From Planctomycetota bacterium (lineage in GTDB: Bacteria > Planctomycetota > Phycisphaerae > Sedimentisphaerales > Anaerohalosphaeraceae): a stretch of DNA of 64,000 bases. The notes below the pieces were generated by a model. The model did no database searches. It saw only the letters and a program-made list of their open reading frames with translations, and was not told where the DNA came from. Of this stretch, positions 44,590 through 53,453 are shown in pieces; positions within the stretch are counted from its first letter, which is position 1, and every line of letters starts with the position of its first letter. The stretch covers positions 62,001-126,000 of the forward strand of contig JAKPDO010000043.1 of assembly GCA_029552545.1 (NCBI GenBank). The letters run 5' to 3'. The position numbers and the translations under genes were made by a program.

Positions 44590-47378
44590 CAGCCAAATTC
44601 ACAAAATGGAAGTTTTTTTGCATCTGGCTTGCCGGGTTAGAAGGGCTCTTCTTCGGGGGCTGTCAATTATTTCTGGGCCCTTCGGACCGGATCGCGTTTG
44701 CGGTTGATTCTTTGCGATGCGAGTATCTGACCGACCCGCTGGGAATTGACACCCCCAGACCTCGTCTCAGCTGGGTCATCCATTCAGCACGGCAGGGGGT
44801 TTTCCAGTCCGCTTATCAGATTCTGGTTGCATCGTCCGAACAAAACCTGGCGGAGGGTCGGGCGGATATCTGGGACAGCGGAAAAGTTCTGTCCGGTCAG
44901 TCTGTGAATGTGGAATATGCGGGCCCGCCGCTCAAGTCCGCCGCTTCCTATTTTTGGAAGGTACGGGTCTGGGACCGGCAGGGCTGGCGTTCGCCTTGGA
45001 GCCGTCCTGCCTGCTGGACGATGGGACTTCTGAATGACCAGGATTGGAAGGCCGAATGGATTCATGCCTCACAGCCCCAGTCTTCCCTTTATCCGCTGCC
45101 GATTTTCCGAAAAACCTTTGCCGTAAAAGCCGGCGTCCAAAAGGCCTTTGTTTTTGTCAGCGGGCTGGGCCATTATGAGTTGTATCTGAACGGCGGCAAG
45201 GTCGGCGACCATTTTCTGGCCCCCGCCTGGTCCGTTTATGAAAAGACGGTTTATTACGATACCTTTGATATTACAGATGCCCTTCGGGAAGGGCCGAATG
45301 CCTTCGGCGTGATGCTGGGCAAGGGGTTTTACAATACGAAGGGAGACCGCCGCATTCATTTTGTCAGGGCCGACCGCCTCCTGAAGCTGATTCTGCAGGC
45401 CCGGATTGTTTACAAAGACGGTTCGGAACAGATTGTCTGTACGGATGATTCCTGGAAGTGGATGGGCGGGCCTTATCTCCACAATGCGATTCTCGGCGGC
45501 AGCAGCTATGACGCCCAACGTCTTCCGGCCGGCTGGGCGGAGCCGGGCTTTGATGATTCCCAGTGGTTTTCGGCTGAACGGACCAACGGCCCGGGCGGGC
45601 GGTTATCCGCTTCTATGTTTCCTCCGATGAAGACCGTACGGGTCTTCAAACCGGTCAGGATTGAGGAGCCGGAGCCGGGCTATTTTGTGTATGATTTCGG
45701 ACAAAATGCCTCCTTTGTGCCGCGGATTACGGTTGCGGGACCTGCGGGCTCGACGGTCCGGATGACGCCTGCTGAACAGCGGCACGGCCAGACCGGCAAT
45801 ATCAATGACGGCCGAGGCCGGGTCAATCAGGCGGGGCTCGGCAAGCCGAACTATTGGGAATACACCCTGCGGGGGGATGGGGAAGAAGTCTGGATGGATG
45901 CTTTTTGTTATACCGGTTTTCAGTATTTGGAAATCTCCGGTGCTGTTCCGGAGGGATTTCCGAATCCGTCGGGTCTGCCTGTTGTTAAGGATTTGTCGGC
46001 TGTGCAGGTGCGGAGTGCTTGCGAACGGGTCGGCACATTCACCTGCTCCAAGCCCCTGTTCAACGCTATTGACCGGCTGATTGACTGGGCCGTGCAGAGC
46101 AATATGGCTCATGTCCTGACGGATTGCCCCCAGCGGGAGAAACTCGGCTGGCTCGAGCAGACCTATCTGATGGGGCCGTCGATTTTCTGGAATTACGATG
46201 CGGCGGCATATTTCGGAAAAATCGCACGAGATATCCGGGATTCGCAGGATTCGAGCGGACAGATTTTCACTGTTGCTCCCAGTTTTCCTGTCTTCCAGGG
46301 GGCCTATCAGTACAGCCCTGAATGGGGGGCCGCAGGCGTCTTTGTCCCCTGGCTGACGTTTCAATGGTATCAGGACCGGCGCATCCTTGAAGAGAACTAC
46401 GAAATGATGAAGCGGTTTGTCGATTGGATGGAGGCGACTTCCGACAATCTGATTCCCGTTTCCGGCCTGGGCGATTGGTATGATTACGGGCACGGCCAAT
46501 CCCTCGGGCCATCCCGTTTTACGCCGAAAACGCTGACCGCGGCGGCAATCTTTTACGGCTGTGCGCAAACGCTTTGCGATGCTGCCGGCGTGCTCGGAAA
46601 ACCAGAAGACAGCCGCCGGTACAGCGGCCTTTGCGAAAAAATAAGACATCGTTTCAACAGCGAATTTTTCGACGGCAGGGCGGTCTATCAGAACTTCGGC
46701 AGCCCCCAGACGGCCAATGCAATGGCTCTGGTGTTTGCTCTGCCGCCGCAGGAGGCCCGCTTGTCGGTTCTTGAAACGCTTATCGAGGACCTTCGGCGGC
46801 GAAACTGGCAGCAGACCGCCGGAGACATCGGATTTCATTATCTGGTGCGGGCTTTGATGGATGCCGGCCGTTCCGATGTTCTGTATCGGATTGCAAGCCG
46901 CACAGATGTAGGCAGTTACGGATGGATTCTTCAGCAGGGCTGGACCTCATTGCCGGAGGCCTGGGATGCAACGACTACCTCTTCGATGAATCATCTGATG
47001 TTAGGCCATATTCAGCAGTGGTTTGGACAGGGCCTTGTCGGGATTCGGCCGCATCCGGAGGAACCCGGTTTTCGAAAGTTTCTTGTCTGGCCGGAACCGG
47101 TTGAAGACCTGCAATGGTGCGAAGGGACTTACTGTTCTCTGTACGGCCCGATTGAGGTCTCCTGGTCCTGCAAAGAAAAGGAGTTTACCCTCAACCTGAC
47201 GGTTCCCTGCAATACAGCAGCGGAGGCGGCACTTCCGGCAGACAGCCCCCGGCTTGTCCGCGTGAATGGAAAACCGCTCGGCGCTTTTCGAGAGGCCGTT
47301 TTTCTCCGGATGCAGGACGGCAGGGCAGTCATTCTCGTTCCGTCCGGACGGTACCAGTTTCAGTCCAAACTGCCTTGA
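44586..47378 (+). CDS. GH78 alpha-L-rhamnosidase-like lipoprotein
   Basis: 930 aa. The N-terminus (FFCIWLAGLEGLFFGGCQLF) has a lipobox-like FGGC, so it may be anchored in a membrane. A fibronectin-like start (LRCEYLTDPLGIDTPRPRLSW) and beta-sandwich domains lead to the (alpha/alpha)6 catalytic domain with DCPQREKLGWLEQTYLM, the GH78 signature carrying the catalytic acid region, and then GLGDWYDYG and SYGWILQQGWTSLPEAWD. It should release alpha-L-rhamnose from pectin, ulvan-like or plant glycosides. Its start overlaps the esterase stop (ATGA). Confidence 0.9.
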   Translation: MTAKFTKWKFFCIWLAGLEGLFFGGCQLFLGPSDRIAFAVDSLRCEYLTDPLGIDTPRPRLSWVIHSARQGVFQSAYQILVASSEQNLAEGRADIWDSGKVLSGQSVNVEYAGPPLKSAASYFWKVRVWDRQGWRSPWSRPACWTMGLLNDQDWKAEWIHASQPQSSLYPLPIFRKTFAVKAGVQKAFVFVSGLGHYELYLNGGKVGDHFLAPAWSVYEKTVYYDTFDITDALREGPNAFGVMLGKGFYNTKGDRRIHFVRADRLLKLILQARIVYKDGSEQIVCTDDSWKWMGGPYLHNAILGGSSYDAQRLPAGWAEPGFDDSQWFSAERTNGPGGRLSASMFPPMKTVRVFKPVRIEEPEPGYFVYDFGQNASFVPRITVAGPAGSTVRMTPAEQRHGQTGNINDGRGRVNQAGLGKPNYWEYTLRGDGEEVWMDAFCYTGFQYLEISGAVPEGFPNPSGLPVVKDLSAVQVRSACERVGTFTCSKPLFNAIDRLIDWAVQSNMAHVLTDCPQREKLGWLEQTYLMGPSIFWNYDAAAYFGKIARDIRDSQDSSGQIFTVAPSFPVFQGAYQYSPEWGAAGVFVPWLTFQWYQDRRILEENYEMMKRFVDWMEATSDNLIPVSGLGDWYDYGHGQSLGPSRFTPKTLTAAAIFYGCAQTLCDAAGVLGKPEDSRRYSGLCEKIRHRFNSEFFDGRAVYQNFGSPQTANAMALVFALPPQEARLSVLETLIEDLRRRNWQQTAGDIGFHYLVRALMDAGRSDVLYRIASRTDVGSYGWILQQGWTSLPEAWDATTTSSMNHLMLGHIQQWFGQGLVGIRPHPEEPGFRKFLVWPEPVEDLQWCEGTYCSLYGPIEVSWSCKEKEFTLNLTVPCNTAAEAALPADSPRLVRVNGKPLGAFREAVFLRMQDGRAVILVPSGRYQFQSKLP

Positions 47379-47385
47379 GGTGTTT

Positions 47386-48027
47386 TTACCGGAGCAGCAG
47401 GGGCTGTTTATCCCGCAGCCATTGCGGAAGCTGCTCCCGCCGGACTTCTTTCCAGAGCCCTCGTTTTTCTTCGCGGGCTTCTTCCATCCATTTTTCGTAT
47501 TGAGCAAACCGGGAATGTTCGAACCGCAGGTCTGCATACCCCCAGCCGTTTCGGATGATTTCTTCATTGACGATTCGTCCATCCTCCAGACGGACGTATG
47601 CCAAAAGACGGCCGTATAAATCCCGCTGGTCGCCGACGTTATCCAGCAGCAAGGTGACCGGACCGGCGCCGATAAGCTTCCGGACAAAATCGGATGCCTC
47701 CGGTCCAAAGTACATCACGCCGACAGTCGGGTGTTTGGTTTCCGGAGTGTCCACTCCGAGCAGACGAACGCGGACAACTTCCCCGCTGTCTGTGCGGATA
47801 TCCAGAGTATCTCCATCGATGACCTCGGTTACGGCAAAGGTTTGAAGGTGAAATCGCTTCTGGTCGGGGCTGTAAAAGAAATGCTTCTGAATCGTTGACC
47901 GCAGCGGCCCTCCGAACCGATGGTCAAGAACCCCCAGTCCAGCCGGTACGAGGAAGAGCCAGAACAGCAGCAGGCCGTTCTTTCTTCGGCGGCTCATGGC
48001 ATATGGAATCTTTTTTCGCCTGCCCAT
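47386..48027 (-). CDS. Membrane-anchored or secreted thermonuclease-like nuclease (SNase fold)
   Basis: 213 aa. Basic N-terminus and one hydrophobic helix (GLLLFWLFLVPAGLGVLDHRF), then the SNase OB-fold: AVTEVIDGDTLDIR (Ca-binding Asp), VRVRLLGVDTPETKHP (Arg and Glu) and RDLYGRLLAYVRL (second Arg). Catalytic residues are intact. It probably cuts environmental DNA at the cell surface. AAGGAG before the ATG at 48027 sets the start, though a later ATG at 47997 is possible. It converges with the GH78 gene, 7 bases apart. Confidence 0.88.
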   Translation of the reverse strand: MGRRKKIPYAMSRRRKNGLLLFWLFLVPAGLGVLDHRFGGPLRSTIQKHFFYSPDQKRFHLQTFAVTEVIDGDTLDIRTDSGEVVRVRLLGVDTPETKHPTVGVMYFGPEASDFVRKLIGAGPVTLLLDNVGDQRDLYGRLLAYVRLEDGRIVNEEIIRNGWGYADLRFEHSRFAQYEKWMEEAREEKRGLWKEVRREQLPQWLRDKQPLLLR

Positions 48028-48069
48028 AAAAACTCCTTCTTTTTTGATTGTATCGGAGCGGCGGAAGAA

Positions 48070-48109
48070 AAAAAGAAAAACCCTGCAAAATCAGTTTTTG
48101 CAGGGTTTT
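48070..48109 (-). terminator. Terminator of tRNA-Asp
   Basis: 14-bp perfect stem (48077-48090 with 48096-48109; core CCCTGCAAAA/TTTTGCAGGG) with a 5-base loop. Read on the minus strand it is followed by a T-rich run. It lies 6 bases after the tRNA-Asp 3' end and separates the tRNA from the nuclease gene. Confidence 0.9.
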
Positions 48110-48115
48110 AGGAAG

Positions 48116-48189
48116 CGAGGCCGAAGGGGCTCGAACCCTCAACCTTCGGATCGACAGTCCGATGCTCTAACCAATTGAGCTACGGCCCC
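48116..48189 (-). tRNA. tRNA-Asp (anticodon GTC)
   Basis: 74 nt. Acceptor GGGGCCG pairs with CGGCCTC (one G-T pair), discriminator G. The D arm has AGCTCAATTGGTTAGAGC. Anticodon loop CTGTCGA gives GTC. The T arm is GAGGG-TTCGAGC-CCCTT. CCA is not encoded. Confidence 0.97.
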
Positions 48190-48202
48190 ACATCGAGACT
48201 TC

Positions 48203-48233
48203 ATAATAAAAACTCCTTGCTCTTTTTTGTCAA
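48203..48233 (-). promoter_or_regulatory. Promoter of tRNA-Asp
   Basis: Minus strand TTGACA (48228-48233). The -10 region TTTATTAT offers TTTATT at 17 bases or TATTAT (48203-48208) at 19. It ends 14-16 bases before the mature 5' end of the tRNA. Confidence 0.6.
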
Positions 48234-48307
48234 TTTTTTTTTCGGCAAAATTTCGCGAGAAAAACATATATGACTTAGTATATCCATTATTGTTGTTTTG
48301 TTGGGTC

Positions 48308-48335
48308 TTGCTTAAACGTTTTCCTGTGCTATCAT
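48308..48335 (+). promoter_or_regulatory. Promoter of the DJ-1/PfpI gene
   Basis: TTGCTT (48308-48313), 16 bases, TATCAT (48330-48335), 31 bases before the ATG. Confidence 0.5.
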
Positions 48336-48366
48336 TCCTGATGAACGCAAAAGCAGGAGTAAAAGT

Positions 48367-48927
48367 ATGCCCAAAACAGCACTGGTACCCATTGCAGATG
48401 GAACAGAAGAGCTTGAAGCCGTTACGATTATTGATGTACTTCGCCGAGGAGGCGTGCAGGTGACTGTTGCGTCCGTACAGTCTCTCCAAGTCAAGGCCTC
48501 CCGAGATGTGAACTTGACGGCGGATTGCCTGATAGCGGATTGCCGGGACAAAACCTATGATTTAATCGCGCTGCCGGGGGGAATGCCCGGGGCCGAACAT
48601 CTGCGTGATTGTGCAGTCCTGACTGAACTGCTCAAAAAGCAGAGGAAAGAAGGCCGCTGGGTTGCCGCGATTTGTGCATCCCCCGCCGTGGTGCTGGCGC
48701 ATCACGGACTTCTGAATGATTGTCGAGCAACCTGCTATCCTTCGATGCAGGACAAACTGCCTTCCGCCCAGTCCGCTCCGGTGGTTGTTGATAAAAACTG
48801 CATCACCAGCCAGGGGCCGGGGACAGCGATTCCCTTTGCATTGGAGCTGGTGTCGCGGCTGCACGGCCGGAATGCAGCGGAAAAAGTGGCCGCCGCCATG
48901 CTGGTTAAGTGGGCACCAGTTTCGTAG
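48367..48927 (+). CDS. DJ-1/PfpI family protein
   Basis: 186 aa flavodoxin-like protein closest to the DJ-1/YajL branch: ALVPIADGTEELEAVTIIDVLRRGGVQVTVASV, LPGGMPGAEHLRD, then AAICASPAVVLAHHGLL with the nucleophilic-elbow cysteine, and SQGPGTAIPFALELV. The Glu in EELEA and the Cys are the conserved pair. Members act as glyoxalase/deglycase-like or oxidative-stress protection proteins; the exact reaction is disputed in the family. AGGAG 8 bases before the ATG. Single-gene unit. Confidence 0.86.
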   Translation: MPKTALVPIADGTEELEAVTIIDVLRRGGVQVTVASVQSLQVKASRDVNLTADCLIADCRDKTYDLIALPGGMPGAEHLRDCAVLTELLKKQRKEGRWVAAICASPAVVLAHHGLLNDCRATCYPSMQDKLPSAQSAPVVVDKNCITSQGPGTAIPFALELVSRLHGRNAAEKVAAAMLVKWAPVS

Positions 48928-48934
48928 TCTGTTC

Positions 48935-51793
48935 TTACGGCTTTTTCCAGACGTACTGTCGCGGGACTCCGCTGTAGTAAAGGAGGGCATCCGGCTGTTT
49001 CGTGATTTCGATGCCGGTTCCGTAATTGTCCCGGACAAAGACAATCTGAAACGTGCGGTTTTTGAGCATCCCGTCGAAGCTGCCTTTTCGTTCTCCGATT
49101 GTCAGGGTCTTTTCCTGTTCGTTCCATCGAAACTCGATGGTGCTGTACGCTCCTTTTTCATAGTTATAGCCGTCATTTTCGTCTTCATAAAGCACAAAGG
49201 CCCCGTCGGTGCCCGGGTAGATTCGCAATTCAATCGGGTCAGCTGGTTTCTCCGCGGCATACTGAACAAACGGACCCATGGGGAGAATAGTGCCGGCACG
49301 GACATACAGAGGGATTCTGTCAATCGGTGCATCGGCCTGGAGCGTCTGTCCGCCCGCCAATCGTTTTCCCGTCCAGAAATCCACCCACTCCGTCCCCGCC
49401 GGCAGATAAACCGAACGGGTCTGCTTTCGCGGTTCTGTTTGTTTTTCGCGGCGGTGGATATCCGGGGTTTTCCAGAACAACTGAGCCCGGAAGGCCCCTA
49501 AGACCGAATTAGAGGTTTCGAACGCAAAGTCATAGGCCCTGCCCGCTTCCAGTTCAACCGGAACGGTATAAAACTCTACCGACCAGTAATTGCAGGGCAC
49601 CTCTTTGCCGTCCAGAAACAGCCGTTTGGGGCCGAAACTTTTCATATGAAACCGATGCGGCCCGCTTTGCGTGGGAATCAGCTTGCCCTCCCAGCGCATT
49701 GAAAACGTCTCGTCCTCAATAAAGTCCGGCCAGCCGGTGTACCAGAACAGATTGATGTTGGGTTCGATTTGCTGTCGGCAGACCTGCTGGAAGTTTGCAT
49801 CGCTGTAGTAAGTCGCCTTCAGGCCGCGTTTGCCGTCCGGAGTGCGGAAATGTTCAGGCCCAATCAAAACGCTGTCTTCCGGCGGACGATGCAGCATATA
49901 TTCCGTAACCGGGCAGACCAGAAGGGCCGGGCCGAACATGAACTCATCGTCTATCGAGTAGGTTCGCCGGTCTTCGGCGAAATCCATCGGCAGCCCCCGC
50001 ATCAGCGTATAGCCCTCACGGGTGATGCGCCAGGCCAGCGAGTAAATATAGGGCAGCAGCCGATACCGAAGCCGGTCAAACCGAATCAGGATATCGGTAA
50101 AGTCCCCAAACTCCCAGATTTCCCGCGGCGTCTCTGAGCCGTGAGCCCGAAAAATTGGACAAAACGCCCCAAACTGAAACATTCGTGTATAGAGTTCCTG
50201 GTAGGCCGGGTCTTTGCCTCCGTTGGAGAAGACCCCGCCGTAGCTTCCAATCACAAAGCCGCCGATGTCAAACGTCCAGTAGGGCACGCCGGCCATGCAG
50301 TGATTTAAGCCGGCGGAAATCTGTTTGCGATACGTCTCCCAGTTGGCGCCGATGTCCCCGGACCAGGTTGCGGCGGCGTTCCGCTGCTGGCCGGCAAAGC
50401 TCGAACGGGTCAGAATATAGACGCGTTTCTGTTCATTCTCTTTTCGCAGGTTTTGATAGAGGGCATCCGTCATCACCAGCGAATAGGTGTTCAGATAGCG
50501 GGCAAAAGAACCGCGATGATTTCTGCCGATGTATTTCAGCCACGCCTCCGTTCCCTCTTTGGTGAGGGCGTTAATCACATCCGGTTCCGTCGAATCAATC
50601 CACCAGGCGTCAATCCCTTTCGAAATGAGCCCTTCTTTCAGATAGTTCCAATAGACGGCGTTGGCCTGCGGGTTGTAGGCGTCATAGTATTTAAAGCCGG
50701 CCCAGCCGAACGGCGGATACAGAAAGCCGTTTCGGTCCATCTCTTTAAAAACGGCTGTATCCGGCCCCAACCCCGGCCAGATGGAAATCATCAGGTGATA
50801 ATTTATCTGATGCAGCAGGTCCACCATTTCTTTGGGATTCGGATAACGGGTTTCGTCAAAGACCATTCCGCCCCAGTTGTTATTCCCGCCCCAGTAGTTC
50901 CAGTCCTGAATGAGATTGTCAATCGGGATTTGACGCCGCCGATACTCTTCTGCAACACTCAGCAGCTCCTGACGGGTCTTGTAGTGTTCTTTGCTTTGCC
51001 AGTAGCCGTAGGCCCATTTGCCGTACAGCGGGGCCTGTCCGGTGAGGTCTCGATACCCTGCGATCACCTCATCCATCGTTCGGCCTGCGATGAAATAATA
51101 ATCCATCTGGCGGCCGACCTCGGAATGGAAGGACATTCCGCCGATGCTGTCGGAAAAAATGGTTTTTGAGTAGTTGTCCCAAAGAATGCCCCAGCCGCCG
51201 GTGGAAACCAAAAACGGAATAGCGGCTTCCGTGTTGGATTGAACCAGTGTTACCGTTCGGCCCCGATAGTTCATATACCCGTCCTGATGCTGGCCGAGAC
51301 CGTATAACCCTTCCTCCGGACGCAGGGTAAACCGCTGTTCCAGACTGAATACGTTTGTTTCATAAGGAATCTCAACCGGATGAATGGCAGGGGGGCCTTG
51401 TTCCTTTAACAGAGTTTGTCCGGCAGCATTCTGATATTCGATTGTCCCGTTTTCCTTAGACAAGCGGACTGTGAGCTTATCCGAGCAAAGGACAAACTGG
51501 TATGCATCTTCAGCCAGAGACAGCTTTACCCGCTCCGGGTTGGAAGCAATGACAACCAAACTGTTGGGTTCGGGTACCGCAGGTTTTACCCATTTTATCA
51601 CACGAACTTTGTTGTCTCCGTAAAAACGGATTCGTGTGAAGGATTGTCCGTTCGTCCATTCAATTCCATTGTGGACAACTTTTACTGTTCCGGAGGCAGG
51701 GGGCAGGACGGTCTGCTGTTGACAGGAACCCCCAAAAACCGCCGTTAAAAGACCCACAATGACGACATGTCCGTTGTTCGGATTGAGCGGCAT
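48935..51793 (-). CDS. GH31 alpha-xylosidase-like lipoprotein with PA14 domain
   Basis: 952 aa. The N-terminus (HVVIVGLLTAVFGGSCQQQ) has a probable lipobox. An N-terminal beta-sandwich is followed by the GH31 barrel, with nucleophile Asp400 in WWIDSTEPD and acid/base Asp480 in WSGDIGANWETYRKQISAGLNH. The PA14-like domain falls at about 645-790 (GLKATYYSDANFQQV...LFLDGKEV...GRAYDFAFE), then C-terminal beta domains. GH31 enzymes with a PA14 insert include xyloglucan-specific alpha-xylosidases that prefer long oligosaccharides. It differs strongly from the other GH31 in this window. AAGGA before the ATG. Divergent from the YbhB-like gene. Confidence 0.9.
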   Translation of the reverse strand: MPLNPNNGHVVIVGLLTAVFGGSCQQQTVLPPASGTVKVVHNGIEWTNGQSFTRIRFYGDNKVRVIKWVKPAVPEPNSLVVIASNPERVKLSLAEDAYQFVLCSDKLTVRLSKENGTIEYQNAAGQTLLKEQGPPAIHPVEIPYETNVFSLEQRFTLRPEEGLYGLGQHQDGYMNYRGRTVTLVQSNTEAAIPFLVSTGGWGILWDNYSKTIFSDSIGGMSFHSEVGRQMDYYFIAGRTMDEVIAGYRDLTGQAPLYGKWAYGYWQSKEHYKTRQELLSVAEEYRRRQIPIDNLIQDWNYWGGNNNWGGMVFDETRYPNPKEMVDLLHQINYHLMISIWPGLGPDTAVFKEMDRNGFLYPPFGWAGFKYYDAYNPQANAVYWNYLKEGLISKGIDAWWIDSTEPDVINALTKEGTEAWLKYIGRNHRGSFARYLNTYSLVMTDALYQNLRKENEQKRVYILTRSSFAGQQRNAAATWSGDIGANWETYRKQISAGLNHCMAGVPYWTFDIGGFVIGSYGGVFSNGGKDPAYQELYTRMFQFGAFCPIFRAHGSETPREIWEFGDFTDILIRFDRLRYRLLPYIYSLAWRITREGYTLMRGLPMDFAEDRRTYSIDDEFMFGPALLVCPVTEYMLHRPPEDSVLIGPEHFRTPDGKRGLKATYYSDANFQQVCRQQIEPNINLFWYTGWPDFIEDETFSMRWEGKLIPTQSGPHRFHMKSFGPKRLFLDGKEVPCNYWSVEFYTVPVELEAGRAYDFAFETSNSVLGAFRAQLFWKTPDIHRREKQTEPRKQTRSVYLPAGTEWVDFWTGKRLAGGQTLQADAPIDRIPLYVRAGTILPMGPFVQYAAEKPADPIELRIYPGTDGAFVLYEDENDGYNYEKGAYSTIEFRWNEQEKTLTIGERKGSFDGMLKNRTFQIVFVRDNYGTGIEITKQPDALLYYSGVPRQYVWKKP

Positions 51794-51856
51794 CCTCGTC
51801 TTCCTTTCACTTCAGCACCGATTGATTTTTTCCTTTCCGGCTTTGGGTATGAACAA

Positions 51857-51862
51857 TATAAT
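51857..51862 (+). promoter_or_regulatory. Candidate -10 box for the YbhB-like gene
   Basis: A perfect TATAAT 72 bases before the ATG; no clear -35 at the proper distance. Confidence 0.35.
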
Positions 51863-51934
51863 CGATTCTATACAGCAAGGGAAACAGGCCGAAGAAATTT
51901 GCAAAAAAAGCAGTCCGAAAAAGGAGGACAGGCC

Positions 51935-52396
51935 ATGTTCAAATTATCGAGTCCTGCTTTTGCCGACGGGCAGATGATTCCGCCGAAATACACAGCCGAC
52001 GGGGAGGACATTTCGCCGCCGCTGACTTGGGAGGGACTGCCGCAGGCGACTAAGAGTCTTGCTTTGATTTGCGATGACCCGGATGCCCCGGTCGGCACAT
52101 GGGTTCATTGGCTGATTTGGAATATTCCCCAAGATGCCGGCTCTCTGCCCGAGAATGTGCCGATGCAAAAGCAGCTGGCCGACGGAGCTCGGCAGGGAGT
52201 GAACGACTTCGACCGAATCGGCTATGGGGGCCCGGCACCTCCCGGCGGAACGCACCGGTACTTTTTCCGGCTATACGCACTGAATACCGTCCTTGATCTG
52301 CCGGCCGGTGCTTCACGGGCTCAATTAGAAAAAGCCATGAAAGGCCGGATACTCGGACAGGCCCAATTGATGGGGAAATACGCTCGGCGGCGGTAA
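51935..52396 (+). CDS. YbhB/YbcL-type phosphatidylethanolamine-binding-like protein
   Basis: 153 aa. PEBP fold motifs: DGEDISPPLTWEGLP, LICDDPDAPVGTWVHWLIWNIP, GYGGPAPPGGTHRYFFRLYAL. Asp, His and Pro lining the ligand pocket are conserved. The bacterial family has no firmly assigned role (kinase-inhibitor-like, ligand-binding). AAGGAGG 7 bases before the ATG at 51935 sets the start; no signal peptide is seen with that start. Confidence 0.92.
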   Translation: MFKLSSPAFADGQMIPPKYTADGEDISPPLTWEGLPQATKSLALICDDPDAPVGTWVHWLIWNIPQDAGSLPENVPMQKQLADGARQGVNDFDRIGYGGPAPPGGTHRYFFRLYALNTVLDLPAGASRAQLEKAMKGRILGQAQLMGKYARRR

Positions 52397-52411
52397 GACG
52401 GGTAAACGCGT

Positions 52412-53290
52412 TTAGGTCTCCCGCAAACGCTGAATCAGGATGCCGGTATAAAGGGCCAAAAGCACCAGATAGTCCAAATCCATCAGACTGTAATGGGAAT
52501 GCTCGGTGGAGTTTTCGATGTAGAAAATTCCGAAGCAGTCTTTTTGGTACATCACCGGGGCAATCAGCACGGAGCGGATTCCTCGATTGATAATCGGACG
52601 CGGCAGCTGGTGAATCAGCATAAATTTGTGTTTTTCGAGGGCCTCTTCCAGACTGTTGGGGACGGCTAAATCAACCCGCTGCACGGCTTCCGTAGTGATT
52701 TTGCGGCCTCCTTCGGCCTCCATCGGCCCGCTGGGTTCGCGGCGCAGGGCAACCCAGACGTGCAGGCCCGAAAACTGTCGAAGCAGAACTTCCTGAAGGA
52801 TTTTGTGCAGTTTGCCCAAAGACCGTTCGTGGCAGATTTGGTCGATCACTTCGGTAAGCTGCCGGACGCGTTTGGCCGGAAAACGAATCGGCGGAGCATC
52901 CGCCGCATCCAGATTTCGCTCGACGGTATGCAGCTCCTTTCGGATTTGGGTGCCGACGAGGGTGTCATCTTTTTCGCTAATCTCAGCCGCGTGATTTCCC
53001 TCCTCATCCAACTGAACACGGATTTCGAAGTCGGCAATCTGGATGGTATCTCCGGTTTTAATTTCGGCCTTATGAATCGCAACACGGTTCAAAAAGGTTT
53101 TATTCGCTGAGCCGAGGTCTTCAATAATCCAGGCTCCGTCTTTCGTTGTGTAAAAGACGGCATGCTGACGGGAAACGGCCGGGTCCGGCAGAAAAACCTG
53201 ACTGCCTTTCTGGCGGCCGACATAAATGGGACCCCGGTCAAATGTCAGTTCGTTAACGCTGCTTCCGCTCAAACTGACGAATAATTTCAT
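52412..53290 (-). CDS. FHA-GAF regulatory protein
   Basis: 292 aa. Residues about 1-95 form an FHA domain, which binds phosphothreonine (YVGRQKGSQVFLPDPAVSRQHAVF, LGSANKTFLNR). Residues about 135-290 look like a GAF domain (HKILQEVLLRQFSGLHVWVALR, RGIRSVLIAPVMYQKDCFGIFYIEN). There is no kinase, cyclase or output domain, so it probably acts through protein partners downstream of a Ser/Thr kinase not in this window. AGGAGAGG before the ATG, with a canonical promoter just upstream. Confidence 0.83.
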   Translation of the reverse strand: MKLFVSLSGSSVNELTFDRGPIYVGRQKGSQVFLPDPAVSRQHAVFYTTKDGAWIIEDLGSANKTFLNRVAIHKAEIKTGDTIQIADFEIRVQLDEEGNHAAEISEKDDTLVGTQIRKELHTVERNLDAADAPPIRFPAKRVRQLTEVIDQICHERSLGKLHKILQEVLLRQFSGLHVWVALRREPSGPMEAEGGRKITTEAVQRVDLAVPNSLEEALEKHKFMLIHQLPRPIINRGIRSVLIAPVMYQKDCFGIFYIENSTEHSHYSLMDLDYLVLLALYTGILIQRLRET

Positions 53291-53321
53291 AGCCGCCTCT
53301 CCTTGTCAGATTTCAAATGAA

Positions 53322-53351
53322 ATTATACCGGATTTCTCGAATTTCTGTCAA
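53322..53351 (-). promoter_or_regulatory. Promoter of the FHA-GAF gene
   Basis: Minus strand TTGACA (53346-53351), 18 bases, TATAAT (53322-53327), both consensus-perfect, 31 bases before the ATG. Confidence 0.8.
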
Positions 53352-53389
53352 TGGTACGTAAGATGCGGCGGACATTTTCCACCTTTTTA

Positions 53390-53417
53390 TTGTCAAAGGA
53401 CTGAAACCGGCTACAAT
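53390..53417 (+). promoter_or_regulatory. Promoter of rsmD
   Basis: TTGTCA (53390-53395), 16 bases, TACAAT (53412-53417), 36 bases before the ATG. Confidence 0.7.
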
Positions 53418-53453
53418 AGAAGTTGGTATTTCCTATTTCTATTGAGGTTTTCG

